64,000 nt of DNA, from the NCBI RefSeq assembly GCF_003856975.1, contig NZ_CP033107.1, positions 3,658,001 through 3,722,000 on the forward strand. The letters run 5' to 3'. Numbering within the stretch: the stretch's first letter is position 1; every line of letters starts with the position of its first letter. Below the pieces are notes generated by a model, which was not told the DNA's origin, ran no database searches, and saw nothing but the letters and a program-made list of their open reading frames with translations. Shown piece by piece: positions 45,789 through 54,805 of the stretch. Source of the stretch: Plantibacter sp. PA-3-X8 (GTDB taxonomy: Bacteria > Actinomycetota > Actinomycetes > Actinomycetales > Microbacteriaceae). A program made the position numbers and the translations under genes.

Positions 45789-47374
45789 CGTTCCACCCCG
45801 GCACGGTCGTCGCGTTCGGACGCCGAAGCGTCCGGGCTCGACTCCTCGGCCCGCCGTCGCCACCAGGGGCCGATGGCCTCGACGAGCTCGTCGAACGCGG
45901 TTCCGACCCCGGCCCAGTACGCGGCCGAGGCGTCCGTCGGCAGGACGGCGGGTGCGTGTCGGACGACGTCGCGCTGGGCTTGTTCCACCGACGGCAGCAG
46001 TCCGGTGGCGACCCCGGCGACGATCGCGGCGCCGAGAGCTCCGGCCTCCTCGGAGTCGACGACCGTCACGGGTGCTCGTAGCGCGTTGGCCACGAGTTGT
46101 ACGTACAGCGGTGACCGCGCGAGGCCGCCGCCGAGGACGATCGGCTCGTCCCACCGGAACCGTTCGCCGAGCGCACGGGTGTGCCAGCGGTGCATGAGCA
46201 CGATGCCCTCGAGGGCTCCGCGCAGGACGTGTGCCCGGGTGTGCCAGTCGCGGACGCCGGCGAGGGTGGCCGACGCTTCGGCGCCGAGCGGGGAGTCCGA
46301 TTGGAAGGGCAGGACGAGCGGCACCTGCTCCTCCGGAGGGAGTGCTGCGGCCTCGGCGATCAGCGCGTCGCGGCCGGTGGCGTCGGCCACGCCCAGGAGC
46401 CGGAGCGTCCAGTCGAAGGAGGGCGATGCCGTCGCCGAGGTCGACATCGCGATCCGCAGGTCCGGGGTGATCGAGAGGCGGGACTGCCACCGCGGGTCCA
46501 CGTCGGGCTGAGTCGTCGTCACGCCGTTGGTGCTGAACGAGCCGGCCACGAGGGCGAGCCGCCCGGGGACGAGCGCTCCCATGCCGATCGACGAGGCCTG
46601 CACGTCGTGGAGTCCCGACACGACCGGTGTCCCGGCGACGAGGCCCGTGACCGCGGCGGCCGCCGGCAGCACCGACCCGACGATCGTGCCGCTCGGGTTG
46701 ATCGGCGGCAGCAGACGGAGCAGTTCGGCGGGCAGGCCGTAAGCGTCGAGGACCTCGGCGCTCCAGCTGGCGGTCCCGACGTCCAGGAAGGAGGCGCAAG
46801 CGTCGGAGTAGTCGGTGGAGATCTCGCCGGTGAGCCGCAGGCGGACCACGTCCTTGCAGAAGAGCATCGCGGCTGCCCGCTCGACACGCTCCGGGTCGTG
46901 GCGGAGCAACCAGCGGAGGAGGTTGCCGGCGGCGCCCGGCGTCGGCAGCTGTCCGGAGCGTTCGAGCACCACGCGCAGCCGGTCCGGGTCAGCCGCGAGC
47001 TCGGCGGCCTCGACGTGCGCCCGGGAGTCCATCGCCGTGATGGCCGGGCCGACCGGCGCTCCCTCGGCGGTCACGAGGTGCAGGCCGTCGCCGTGGCCGG
47101 TGATCCCGACGGCGGCGACCAGGGTCGGATCGACACCCGAGGTCGCCATCACCTCCGACACCGCATCGGCGACCGCGGCCCACAGGGCGTCCTGCGACCG
47201 CTCGGCGTGCCGGGCGGCCGGGCGGTCGACGGGGCTCGCGCGCCGAGCGACCGCGACCGGCAGCAACCGCTCGTCGTGCAGGACGGCCTTGACGGCGGTC
47301 TGCCCGACGTCGATCCCGAGCAGGAACCGCGACCCCGACTCGTGGGGTGCGCTGTGCGGCCCGTGCTCAGCCAT
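45785..47374 (-). CDS. FGGY-family carbohydrate kinase (first gene of coupled array)
   Basis: A 529-residue kinase of the L-xylulokinase/erythritol-kinase-like branch: LLGIDVGQTAVKAVLHD, GITGHGDGLHLV and MDSRAHVEA near the N-terminus, then NPSGTIVG, GLHDVQASSIGMG and VLGGGLARSPLYVQLVAN. The start at 47374 has GGAAGG six bases upstream; an earlier ATG lacks one. It begins a chain of six genes with five successive ATGA overlaps. It is divergent from a second DeoR regulator across 132 bases of operator-like sequence. Confidence 0.82.
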   Translation of the reverse strand: MAEHGPHSAPHESGSRFLLGIDVGQTAVKAVLHDERLLPVAVARRASPVDRPAARHAERSQDALWAAVADAVSEVMATSGVDPTLVAAVGITGHGDGLHLVTAEGAPVGPAITAMDSRAHVEAAELAADPDRLRVVLERSGQLPTPGAAGNLLRWLLRHDPERVERAAAMLFCKDVVRLRLTGEISTDYSDACASFLDVGTASWSAEVLDAYGLPAELLRLLPPINPSGTIVGSVLPAAAAVTGLVAGTPVVSGLHDVQASSIGMGALVPGRLALVAGSFSTNGVTTTQPDVDPRWQSRLSITPDLRIAMSTSATASPSFDWTLRLLGVADATGRDALIAEAAALPPEEQVPLVLPFQSDSPLGAEASATLAGVRDWHTRAHVLRGALEGIVLMHRWHTRALGERFRWDEPIVLGGGLARSPLYVQLVANALRAPVTVVDSEEAGALGAAIVAGVATGLLPSVEQAQRDVVRHAPAVLPTDASAAYWAGVGTAFDELVEAIGPWWRRRAEESSPDASASERDDRAGVER

Positions 47375-47440
47375 CGGCGGCCTTCCGTTCGTCGTCATCG
47401 TCGTCGTCGGGTGCGCCCGATCATGTTGATCTTCGCACCG

Positions 47441-47484
47441 ATCCCACCGAATCGGAAGGGATATCGGACAGATTCGGATACGCT
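47441..47484. promoter_or_regulatory. DeoR-type operator region with phased repeats
   Basis: ATCGGA at 47451 and 47463 and TTCGGA at 47473 form direct repeats about one helical turn apart. An ATCCC/GGGAT palindrome (47441-47462) overlaps the first of them. TACGCT (47479-47484) is a possible -10 box for the plus-strand DeoR gene. Confidence 0.45.
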
Positions 47485-47506
47485 GGCCGCACCGGACGGA
47501 GCAGTC

Positions 47507-48277
47507 ATGTACCCAGCAGAGCGTCACGCCGCGATCCTCGCGGGTGCCCGCGACGGCGACGGCGCCCTGTCGGTCGCCGAGCTGAGCAGCCGACTCGGCG
47601 TCACACCGGAGACCATCCGTCGCGACCTCGCCGTCCTCGAGCGACAGGGGCTCATCCGCCGCCACCACGGTGGCGCGGTCCTCGCCCGGCGACCCGCGTT
47701 CGAGCCCAGCCTCCAACGACGCCGCGAGGGCGAGCGCATCGAGCGCGCCGCCGTCGCCCGGCTCGTCGTCGAGCAGCTCCCCGAGGAAGGGGTCGTCCTC
47801 CTCGACTCCGGTGCGATGACCCTCGAGGTCGCCGCGCTCCTCCCCCACACCAGCCGACTCCTCGTGGTGACGAACAGCCTGCCGATCGTCGCCCTGCTCG
47901 GTGGCCGGCCGCGACTCACCGTGCTCGCCCTGCCCGGGCGGGTCCGCGCCGTCACCCAGGCGACCGTCGGTGCGTGGACCGTCGAACGGCTGTCGGGGCT
48001 CCACGCAGACGTCGCCGTCCTCGGCGCCAACGGGGTGGGGCTCACCTCGGGCGCCACGACGACCCTGCCCGAGGAGGCCGAGGTGAAGCGGGCGATGCTC
48101 GGCATCGCCCGACGACGCATCCTCGCCGTCACCGCCGCGAAGTTCGGCACCACCTCGTTCCACCGAGCCGCGGGACTCGACGAGTTCGACCAGATCGTGA
48201 CCGACGACGGGCTCGACCCGGACACCGTCGACGCGCTCGCCGAAAGCGGTCCCGAACTGCTGCTGGCCACCACCTGA
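47507..48277 (+). CDS. DeoR/GlpR-family regulator (divergent)
   Basis: A 256-residue regulator with the DeoR winged helix (LSVAELSSRLGVTPETIRRD, then LERQGLIRRHHGGAV) and the phosphosugar-sensing domain (LLDSGAMTLEVAALL, TNSLPIVALL, LPGRVRAVTQATVG). It is a full-length paralogue of the DeoR inside the opposite operon, but differs at many positions. GGAG lies six bases before the ATG. It probably controls the divergent kinase operon and the downstream aldolase. Confidence 0.88.
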   Translation: MYPAERHAAILAGARDGDGALSVAELSSRLGVTPETIRRDLAVLERQGLIRRHHGGAVLARRPAFEPSLQRRREGERIERAAVARLVVEQLPEEGVVLLDSGAMTLEVAALLPHTSRLLVVTNSLPIVALLGGRPRLTVLALPGRVRAVTQATVGAWTVERLSGLHADVAVLGANGVGLTSGATTTLPEEAEVKRAMLGIARRRILAVTAAKFGTTSFHRAAGLDEFDQIVTDDGLDPDTVDALAESGPELLLATT

Positions 48278-48332
48278 CCAACCCCACCGGCACCGGGCCG
48301 ATCGTCCCACGTGCACCCCGAGAGGAACCACC

Positions 48333-49151
48333 ATGACGCTCGTCTCCACCGCCGCGCTCCTCGACGCACAGCGCGCCTTGCTCGCCTTCAACGTCGTCCA
48401 ACTCGAACACGGCGAGGCCATCCTCCGCGGCGCGGAGCTCGCGGGCCGCGGCGTCATCCTGCAGGTCTCCGAGAACGCGGCGAAGTACCACGGCGGCCTC
48501 GCGCCGATCGGGCTCGCGAGCCTGGAGCTCGCACGCGAGACCGGCACCGCGACCGCCGTACACCTCGACCACGCCGAGGACGAGGCGCTCGTCGAGGAGG
48601 CGGTACGGCTCGGATTCACCTCGGTCATGTTCGATGCGGCGACCCTCCCCGACGAGGAGAACCGCGAGCGCACCGCAGCGGTCGCCCGCGCGGCTCAGGC
48701 GCAGGGCGTGTGGGTCGAGGCGGAACTCGGGGCGATCGGCGGCAAGGGCGGCGCACACACGCCCGGCGTCCGGACCGACCCCGGTGAGGCCGCGGCGTTC
48801 GTCGCGGGCACCCGCGTCGACGGCCTGGCGGTCGCGGTCGGCAGCTCGCACGCGATGACGTCGCGGAGCGCGACCCTCGACTTCGGCCTCATCCGCGAAC
48901 TCGCGGCAGCCGTCCCCGTCCCGCTCGTCCTGCACGGTTCGAGCGGCGTGAGCGACGAGGACCTCGTGCGGGCGGTGGACGCTGGCATGCGCAAGATCAA
49001 CATCTCGACCCACATCAACGGCGTCTTCACCCGAGCCGTCCGTGAGCGCCTCGACGCGGACCCGTCACTCGTCGACCCGCGGAAGTACCTCGGCCCGGCG
49101 CGCGACGCCGTCGCCGCCGAGGTCGCGCGGCTCCTCACCCTCGTCGCATAG
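48333..49151 (+). CDS. Class II (zinc) fructose/tagatose-bisphosphate aldolase family protein
   Basis: A 272-residue metal-dependent aldolase of the FbaA/GatY group. TAVHLDHAED holds Asp79 (catalytic) and His80 (zinc); the other zinc ligands are the His of GSSHAM and of LHGSSGV, and KINISTHIN binds phosphate. It is shorter than FbaA and nearer in size to GatY/KbaY or FbaY types. It follows the DeoR gene by 55 bases, a second bisphosphate-type aldolase in this cluster beside LacD. Confidence 0.85.
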   Translation: MTLVSTAALLDAQRALLAFNVVQLEHGEAILRGAELAGRGVILQVSENAAKYHGGLAPIGLASLELARETGTATAVHLDHAEDEALVEEAVRLGFTSVMFDAATLPDEENRERTAAVARAAQAQGVWVEAELGAIGGKGGAHTPGVRTDPGEAAAFVAGTRVDGLAVAVGSSHAMTSRSATLDFGLIRELAAAVPVPLVLHGSSGVSDEDLVRAVDAGMRKINISTHINGVFTRAVRERLDADPSLVDPRKYLGPARDAVAAEVARLLTLVA

Positions 49152-49189
49152 GACTCGTCGCCGACCCGACCGTCAGTCGATCGAGTCGT

Positions 49190-49489
49190 TCACAACCAGT
49201 GGACGATGTCCGGGTCCAGACAGACCCCGCCGAGGCCCTCGGTGGTGGTGACGCCGTCCGCGAACCGGATCACCACGGCCCGTCCCTCCATACGCACGTA
49301 CTCGGCCCGGAGCCCGAGTCGGAACGGGACGTCGGTCGACGCGGTGGCCGCACGGCTCGCGCGTTCGGGGACCGTGATGACCAGGCGGTGGGCTCGCCCC
49401 GCTGTATCGACGACCTCGGCCTCGATCCGTCCCGGAGCATCGTCGGACAGCCGGCGCACCGCGGTCGCCGCGACGATCACCTGGGTCAT
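49190..49489 (-). CDS. Hypothetical protein, 99 residues
   Basis: A short reading frame facing the aldolase, of unrecognised family. It looks like a small soluble beta-rich domain (alternating hydrophobic residues, RLVITVPE, GRAVVIRFADG). It lacks a signal peptide or membrane helix. Codon usage agrees with a real gene, but no clear ribosome binding site is seen. Confidence 0.45.
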   Translation of the reverse strand: MTQVIVAATAVRRLSDDAPGRIEAEVVDTAGRAHRLVITVPERASRAATASTDVPFRLGLRAEYVRMEGRAVVIRFADGVTTTEGLGGVCLDPDIVHWL

Positions 49490-49545
49490 GTCGCGATTCT
49501 CGCACCCCGTGGAGGGTGGCGTCGAGGCGGAGCTGCCGGACGCAG

Positions 49546-49584
49546 CGCGACGGCGCCGGAGCCCGAAGCTCCGACGCCGTCGCG
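49546..49584 (-). terminator. Terminator of the ABC importer operon
   Basis: Stem CGCGACGGCG/CGCCGTCGCG plus GGAGC/GCTCC across a two-base mismatch, with loop CCGAA, lies 28 bases beyond the binding-protein stop. Confidence 0.75.
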
Positions 49585-49612
49585 GTCTGGTGGTGCGGGG
49601 TGGCCTGAGGGC

Positions 49613-50608
49613 CTAGCCGCACTTGGACTGGTAGACGGCATCCTTCGCGTCGCCGTCGACGTTGTCCTTGGTGATGATGGTGAAGCCGGTCTCGATCTTG
49701 GCCTCGACCTTGTCACCGTTCAGTGCGGCGATCGCCTGGGCGACGCCGTCCTTGCCGATGGTGGCCGGCTCCTGAGCGACGAGCGCCTGGACGGTGCCCT
49801 CCTTCAGCTGCTTGACCTGGGCGGGACCCGCGTCGAACCCGACGATGGTGACCGAGTCCTCCTTGCCGGCCTGCTTGACACCGGTCGCGGAACCTTCGGC
49901 CGCGAACAGGTTCGCTGCGAAGATGCCCACGATGTCGGGGTCCTTCTGGAGCGCCGCGGTCACGATCTCGGCAGCCGTGGACGGCTCGTTGTGGCTGTAC
50001 TGCACGCCGAGGTCGGTGAACTTGTCATCGCCCTTCACCGCTTCCTGGAAGCCCTCAGCACGGGCGTCCGTGGTCGAGATGCCGGGGTCGACCGAGACCA
50101 CGAGGACCTTGCCGCCCTCGGGGTGCGCTTCCTTGATCGCGTCGAACGCCGCAGCGCCGCCGCCCTTGTTGTCGCTCGAGATCTGCGAGACCGCGAACGA
50201 CGGGTCGTCGACGGTGGTGTCGACGAGGACGACCTTGATGCCCGCGTCGGCCGCAGCCTTCAGCGGTGCCTCCATGGCCTTCACGTCGGTCGGGGCGACG
50301 AGGATCGCGTCCGGCTTCGAGGCGACGACCGAGTCGACGAGCGGCTTCTGCAGCGTCGGGTCGAACTTCTCCGGACCCTGGGTCGTGACCGTCGCGCCGG
50401 CATCCTTCGCCGCCGATTCGATACCGCACTGCATCGAGATGTAGAACTCGTCGCCTGCGACGCCCTGGATGAACGCGATCTTGTAGCCGTCGGAACCTGC
50501 GCCTGCGCTGCTGCCGCCCGAGCTCGCGCCACCGGAACAACCGGTGAGCATGAGGCCTGCCGACGCGCCGAGCGCGAGGACTCCGAGAACTGACTTCTTC
50601 CACTTCAT
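49613..50608 (-). CDS. ABC sugar transporter, substrate-binding lipoprotein
   Basis: A 331-residue periplasmic-binding-protein-type lipoprotein (RbsB/type I, Peripla_BP_4). The signal peptide has a lipobox ending at Cys24 (LMLTGC), followed by a Gly/Ser linker. The binding domain starts IAFIQGVAGDEFYISM and contains PDAILVAPTD, VVLVDTTVDD and VGFDAGPAQ. It captures a monosaccharide or polyol outside the membrane for the permease and ATPase upstream in the operon. The 70-base gap before it suggests separate expression level control. Confidence 0.93.
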   Translation of the reverse strand: MKWKKSVLGVLALGASAGLMLTGCSGGASSGGSSAGAGSDGYKIAFIQGVAGDEFYISMQCGIESAAKDAGATVTTQGPEKFDPTLQKPLVDSVVASKPDAILVAPTDVKAMEAPLKAAADAGIKVVLVDTTVDDPSFAVSQISSDNKGGGAAAFDAIKEAHPEGGKVLVVSVDPGISTTDARAEGFQEAVKGDDKFTDLGVQYSHNEPSTAAEIVTAALQKDPDIVGIFAANLFAAEGSATGVKQAGKEDSVTIVGFDAGPAQVKQLKEGTVQALVAQEPATIGKDGVAQAIAALNGDKVEAKIETGFTIITKDNVDGDAKDAVYQSKCG

Positions 50609-50678
50609 TGTGATTACCCGTTTCTCTTGAACTGCTGGACTACTGGGATGGTGCGGGGGTGTTGATCTGTGTAAGGGG

Positions 50679-51764
50679 TTATTTCTTCTTCCTGCTGACG
50701 AGGGCTCGCCAGAAGCTCGTGGACCCACCGCGGGCTGCGGAGGAACGGCGGACCTGGTCGACGTAGACGGCCAGGATGAGGACGGCGCCGACCGCGACCT
50801 GCTGCCAGAAGGGCTGCACGCCGGTGATGACGAAGCCGTTCTGGAGGACGGCGGGGATGAACAGACCGACGACGGTGCCGAAGATCGTCCCGTAGCCGCC
50901 GAAGAGCGAGGTGCCACCGATGACGACCGCGGCGATGACGTTCAGGTTCGTCTGCGACTGACCGGCGATCGCGGTGGTGCCGAACTGCGACAGCGACAGG
51001 ATGCCGGCGAGACCCGCGAGGCCTCCGGAGATCGCGTAGATGCGGATGAGGTGACGGTCGACCTTCACGCCGACGCGTCGTGCCGCCTCCTCGCTCGAGC
51101 CGACCGCGTAGGTGTACAGGCCGAACTTCGTCTTGTGGAGGACGAGCGCACCGATGATGACGACGACGAGGGCGATGACCGAGATGATCGGAACCGCGCC
51201 GAAGATGTTGCCGTACCCGATCGAGTCGGTGAGGACCGACGGCACCTCGCGGATGTCGACACCGCCGGTGAGGATCTGGGCGAGGCCGAGCGCCATGCCG
51301 AGGCTACCGAGGGTGACGATCAGCGGCGGCACCTTCGCCTTGGAGATGAGGATGCCGTTGAACGTGCCCCAGAGGATGCCGACGCCGATCGAGACGATGA
51401 TGCCGACGATCGCGGTACCCCAGTCGTCGCCGCCCATGGCCCGCATCGTCGTCGCGGACACGACGCCCGAGAAGACGAGGACGGATCCGATCGAGAGGTC
51501 GATGCCGGAGGTGATGATGACGTAGGTCATGCCGACGCCGAGCACCGCGAGGATCGAGGCGTTCTGCACGACGAGCCGCAGGTTGGACAGCTGCGCGAAG
51601 GTGTCGGGCGCGATCGCGGAGAAGATCGCGATGACGACGAGGAGGACGATGAAGATCTGGAAGGCCTGCGCCTTGAAGAGCTTCCTGATCGGGGTCTCCC
51701 GATCCTTGGCCGTCTCGATGGCGGTCGTCTCCGGCCCCATCTCGGCCTGCTTCACCGCGCTCAT
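50679..51764 (-). CDS. ABC sugar transporter permease (RbsC-like)
   Basis: A 361-residue membrane permease of the BPD_transp_2 family with about ten helices. ITSGIDLSIGSVLVFSGVVSA is the conserved helix region, and GTFNGILISKAKVPPLIVTLG and AVVIGGTSLFGGYGTIFGTVVG are typical. A basic tail RKKK ends the protein. The start overlaps the ATPase stop by four bases. Confidence 0.93.
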   Translation of the reverse strand: MSAVKQAEMGPETTAIETAKDRETPIRKLFKAQAFQIFIVLLVVIAIFSAIAPDTFAQLSNLRLVVQNASILAVLGVGMTYVIITSGIDLSIGSVLVFSGVVSATTMRAMGGDDWGTAIVGIIVSIGVGILWGTFNGILISKAKVPPLIVTLGSLGMALGLAQILTGGVDIREVPSVLTDSIGYGNIFGAVPIISVIALVVVIIGALVLHKTKFGLYTYAVGSSEEAARRVGVKVDRHLIRIYAISGGLAGLAGILSLSQFGTTAIAGQSQTNLNVIAAVVIGGTSLFGGYGTIFGTVVGLFIPAVLQNGFVITGVQPFWQQVAVGAVLILAVYVDQVRRSSAARGGSTSFWRALVSRKKK

Positions 51765-52522
51765 GCGACGTTCCTCGTGCTGGCACCGGTCATGAGACCG
51801 ACGAGTTCTTCCATGTTCGTGTCCTTCGTGTCGACCGTCGCCGCGCGGTGGCCGAGCCGCAGCACCTGCACGCGGTCGGACACCTCCATGACGTGCGGCA
51901 TCGAGTGGCTGATGAAGACGACCGCGATGCCCTTGTCGCGCACCCGGCGGATCGTCTCGAGCACGTTCTTCGTCTGGCGGACGCCGAGGGCGGCCGTCGG
52001 TTCGTCGAGGAAGACGACCTTGTTGGCCCAGTGCACCGCGCGGGCGATGGCGATCGCCTGGCGCTGCCCACCGGACATCGCGCCCACCGGGTCGGTGAGT
52101 GAGCGGACGGTCGCGCCGAGTTCGTCGAAGGCGTGCCGCGACTGCTTGCTCATCTCCTTGACGTTCATGAGCCCGAGCAGCCCGCCGAGGCCCGGCCGCA
52201 TGATCTCGCGGCCGAGGTAGACGTTCTGCACGGGGTCGAGGTGGGGCGCGAGGGCGAGGTCCTGGTAGACCGTCTCGATGCCGAGCGCGCTCGACTGCAT
52301 GGGAGAGGTGAGGGTGATCGGTTCGCCTTCGAACTTGATCACGCCGCTGTCGACCGCGAGGTTGCCGGAGAGGGCTTTGACCAAGGTGGACTTGCCCGCT
52401 CCGTTGTCGCCGATGAGGGCGGTGACCTCGCCGGGGTAGACCTCGAAGTCCGCTTCGTCGAGGGCGCGGACGTGCCCGAACTGCCGGGTGAGGCCTCTGG
52501 CCTCCAAGACGGGAGTCGTCAT
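51761..52522 (-). CDS. ABC sugar transporter ATP-binding protein (single domain)
   Basis: A 253-residue ATPase with Walker A GDNGAGKST at 38-46, signature MSGGQRQ, Walker B VVFLDEP and H-loop FISHS. Ribose-type importers usually have a fused double ATPase (RbsA, about 500 residues). This is the single-domain, FrcA-like form, so it should act as a homodimer. It lies 130 bases after manA; that gap holds no gene. Confidence 0.92.
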   Translation of the reverse strand: MTTPVLEARGLTRQFGHVRALDEADFEVYPGEVTALIGDNGAGKSTLVKALSGNLAVDSGVIKFEGEPITLTSPMQSSALGIETVYQDLALAPHLDPVQNVYLGREIMRPGLGGLLGLMNVKEMSKQSRHAFDELGATVRSLTDPVGAMSGGQRQAIAIARAVHWANKVVFLDEPTAALGVRQTKNVLETIRRVRDKGIAVVFISHSMPHVMEVSDRVQVLRLGHRAATVDTKDTNMEELVGLMTGASTRNVA

Positions 52523-52652
52523 GTCGTTCTCGTTCCTTTCCAGCCGGCCCCGGTGGACGGGTCCGGCGTGTGGTGGCTGTCGTACCGCCGTTCGGGGCGG
52601 TGGTGTGTGGTGAGCTGCTGCGTGATCGTGGGTCCTGCGTCGAGGGGTGGCG

Positions 52653-53747
52653 TCATCGGATGCCTCCCGATGCGAGGGTCGCCGGCCAGCCCACACCGGG
52701 GCCGGCGGCTAGCACGGTGCCGGAACCACTGACGGTCCAGGGCCCGAACCCGGCCGGGACGGCGAAGACCTCTCCGGCGGAGAACTCGACGGCCTCGGCG
52801 CCGGTCTCAGAGACCAGTGCGCCTGCGCCGGTGAGCGCGAGGGCCACCGAGAAGCCGGCGTCCACGGGTGCGCTGCCATCGGTGCCAGGCGTCACGGCGA
52901 AGAGCTGGAAGTAGGGGTCGGCGGCCGCGGGCAACAGCGACACCGGCGCGTCCGTCCGGGCGTCGAGGTCGTGCAGCACGACGAGGTGTTCGATCTCGGA
53001 CTGCGGGAGTGCCGTCGTCGACACCGCGCCCATCACGGTCTCGAATCCGAGGCCGAGGTGGGACTCGTCGCGCGTCGAGGTCGTGACCGACCACTCGAGG
53101 AGGATGGAGAGGTCGGTCGGTTCCTGCACCTCCGCGAGGAAGATGCCGCCGTCGATCGCGTGGGCCGTGCCGGCCGGGACGAGGATGCCCATGCCGCGCT
53201 CGACGACGGTCCGGTTCATGTGCGACAGCATCCACTCGCTGTCCTGGGCGTCACGACGACGGTCGAGTTCGTCGGGGTCGACGTCCTCGCTCCATCCGAG
53301 GTGGACGGCCGAACCGGGCTCGGCGTCGAGGATGAACCAGGCCTCCGTCTTGCCGTAGGCGCAGTCGAGGTGGGAGGCGGCGAACGCCCGATCCGGGTGC
53401 ACGTGGACGGGGAGCCGCTGACGCGCGTCGAGCAGCTTGACGAGGATGCCGGTGTCGGCGGCGTGGGTGCCGTGGTCCGGTCCCGCTCCGGTCCAGTGCG
53501 CGGGTTCGGCCGCGACGAGGTCGCGGAGGAGGACGCCGTCGACGGAGCGGGCGAGGCCGATGGCGCCGCCGGGCTCCTGGTCGGCGCGGCTCACGGTCGC
53601 CCCGAGCCACTCCTCCGGCTGGAACTCGCTCTGCTGTTCGATGCCGCGCAGGCCGGCGATGCGGTCGCCGCCGCGGTAGAAGTGCTCGATGAGGTTCGGC
53701 GCGAGTCGCGTCGGCTGGGCGAGCCTCGTGGGCTGGGTCGTGCTCAT
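52653..53747 (-). CDS. manA: Mannose-6-phosphate isomerase, class I type
   Basis: Interconverts mannose 6-phosphate and fructose 6-phosphate using zinc. The 364-residue protein has zinc ligands His115 and His117 (LPVHVHPDR), Glu135 (GKTEAWF) and His196 (GTAHAI). The last is followed by the segment LAEVQEPTDLSILLEW. It has a short N-terminal repeat TRLAQPTRLA. Its place in an importer operon suggests that the imported sugar becomes a hexose 6-phosphate; the enzyme may accept a rarer sugar phosphate. The start overlaps the LacI stop by four bases. Confidence 0.88.
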   Translation of the reverse strand: MSTTQPTRLAQPTRLAPNLIEHFYRGGDRIAGLRGIEQQSEFQPEEWLGATVSRADQEPGGAIGLARSVDGVLLRDLVAAEPAHWTGAGPDHGTHAADTGILVKLLDARQRLPVHVHPDRAFAASHLDCAYGKTEAWFILDAEPGSAVHLGWSEDVDPDELDRRRDAQDSEWMLSHMNRTVVERGMGILVPAGTAHAIDGGIFLAEVQEPTDLSILLEWSVTTSTRDESHLGLGFETVMGAVSTTALPQSEIEHLVVLHDLDARTDAPVSLLPAAADPYFQLFAVTPGTDGSAPVDAGFSVALALTGAGALVSETGAEAVEFSAGEVFAVPAGFGPWTVSGSGTVLAAGPGVGWPATLASGGIR

Positions 53748-54805
53748 GCTGCTGGTCCTCCGACCATGCTCGTGGTGGACGCGGTACGCGCGTCCACGGT
53801 GTGACGCTGTGCCGGGCCGGGGATCTCCCCGGAACCACGCGACACCAGCGAGGTCGGGACGACCCACTCGCGCGGCTCGTCGGCCGGTGATTCGCGCAGT
53901 TCGAGGAGTCGCTCGATCGCGGCGGTACCGATGACGAACGGATCCTGGTTGATGCAGCTGACGGCCGGTCGCAGGACGTCGGCGAGGGTGAAGTCGCCGA
54001 ACGCGATGTGCGCCGTCCCCTCCCGCCCGATGCGGTGCAGGGAGGTCGTCAGACCGATCGCCGCCTTCGCGTTCGACGCGAAGAAGGCGGTGGGCGGATC
54101 CTCGAGTCCGAGCAGGCGCTCCGTCTCGGCGGCGTAATCGAGCGAGCCGTCGATGGTCCAGGAGACGAGCGACGGGTCGAGGTCGATGCCGGCCTCGGCG
54201 AGGACGTCGGTGTAGCCCTGGTAGCGCCGACGGATGGTGAGGAAGCGTTCGTCCCGGTCGTAGAAGGCGATGCGGGTGTGGCCGAGCTCGACGAACTGGC
54301 GGATCGCGAGCTGGGTGGCGGCGTAGTCGTCGACCACGACGCTGTCGAAGGCGGCGAGCGGACGGTCGACGGCCACGACTGGCGTCACGTTCCGGAACGC
54401 CTCGAGGTAGGGCAGCTCCGCGGCGACCGGGGCGATGATGACGCCGGCGACCTGGTGGCCGGCGATGAACCCGGTCAGCTGGTCGCGTTCGCGCCCCTCG
54501 TCGAGCCCGGTGCTCGCCACGAGGACGCTGAGGCCCTCCTTGAGCGCGCGGGCCTCGATGGCGCTCACGAGCGAGGCGAAGAACGGGTCGGCGAGCGAAT
54601 CGATGAGGACGCCGATCGCGCCACCGGTGCCGGACTTCAGAGAACGGGCGGCCGTGTTGGGCACGTACCCGAGGCGATCGATCGCCTCGAGCACGCGGCT
54701 TCGGGTCTCGGGGTGCACGGACGGTTCGCCGTTCACCACCCGCGAGACGGTCTTGATGCTGACGCCGGACTGCGCAGCCACATCCTTGATCCCGGGCGGC
54801 CGCAT
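53744..54805 (-). CDS. LacI-family transcriptional regulator (module B)
   Basis: A 353-residue repressor: helix-turn-helix IKDVAAQSGVSIKTVSRVVN near the N-terminus, hinge YVPNTAARSLKSGT, then the sugar-binding domain (GVLIDSLADPFFASLVSAIE, CINQDPFVIG). The start ATG is preceded by AGGGGGA; the longer upstream extension crosses the operator region and is rejected. It is first gene of the manA-ABC operon, so it is probably autoregulated through the CAACGTTG palindromes upstream. Confidence 0.9.
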   Translation of the reverse strand: MRPPGIKDVAAQSGVSIKTVSRVVNGEPSVHPETRSRVLEAIDRLGYVPNTAARSLKSGTGGAIGVLIDSLADPFFASLVSAIEARALKEGLSVLVASTGLDEGRERDQLTGFIAGHQVAGVIIAPVAAELPYLEAFRNVTPVVAVDRPLAAFDSVVVDDYAATQLAIRQFVELGHTRIAFYDRDERFLTIRRRYQGYTDVLAEAGIDLDPSLVSWTIDGSLDYAAETERLLGLEDPPTAFFASNAKAAIGLTTSLHRIGREGTAHIAFGDFTLADVLRPAVSCINQDPFVIGTAAIERLLELRESPADEPREWVVPTSLVSRGSGEIPGPAQRHTVDARTASTTSMVGGPAA

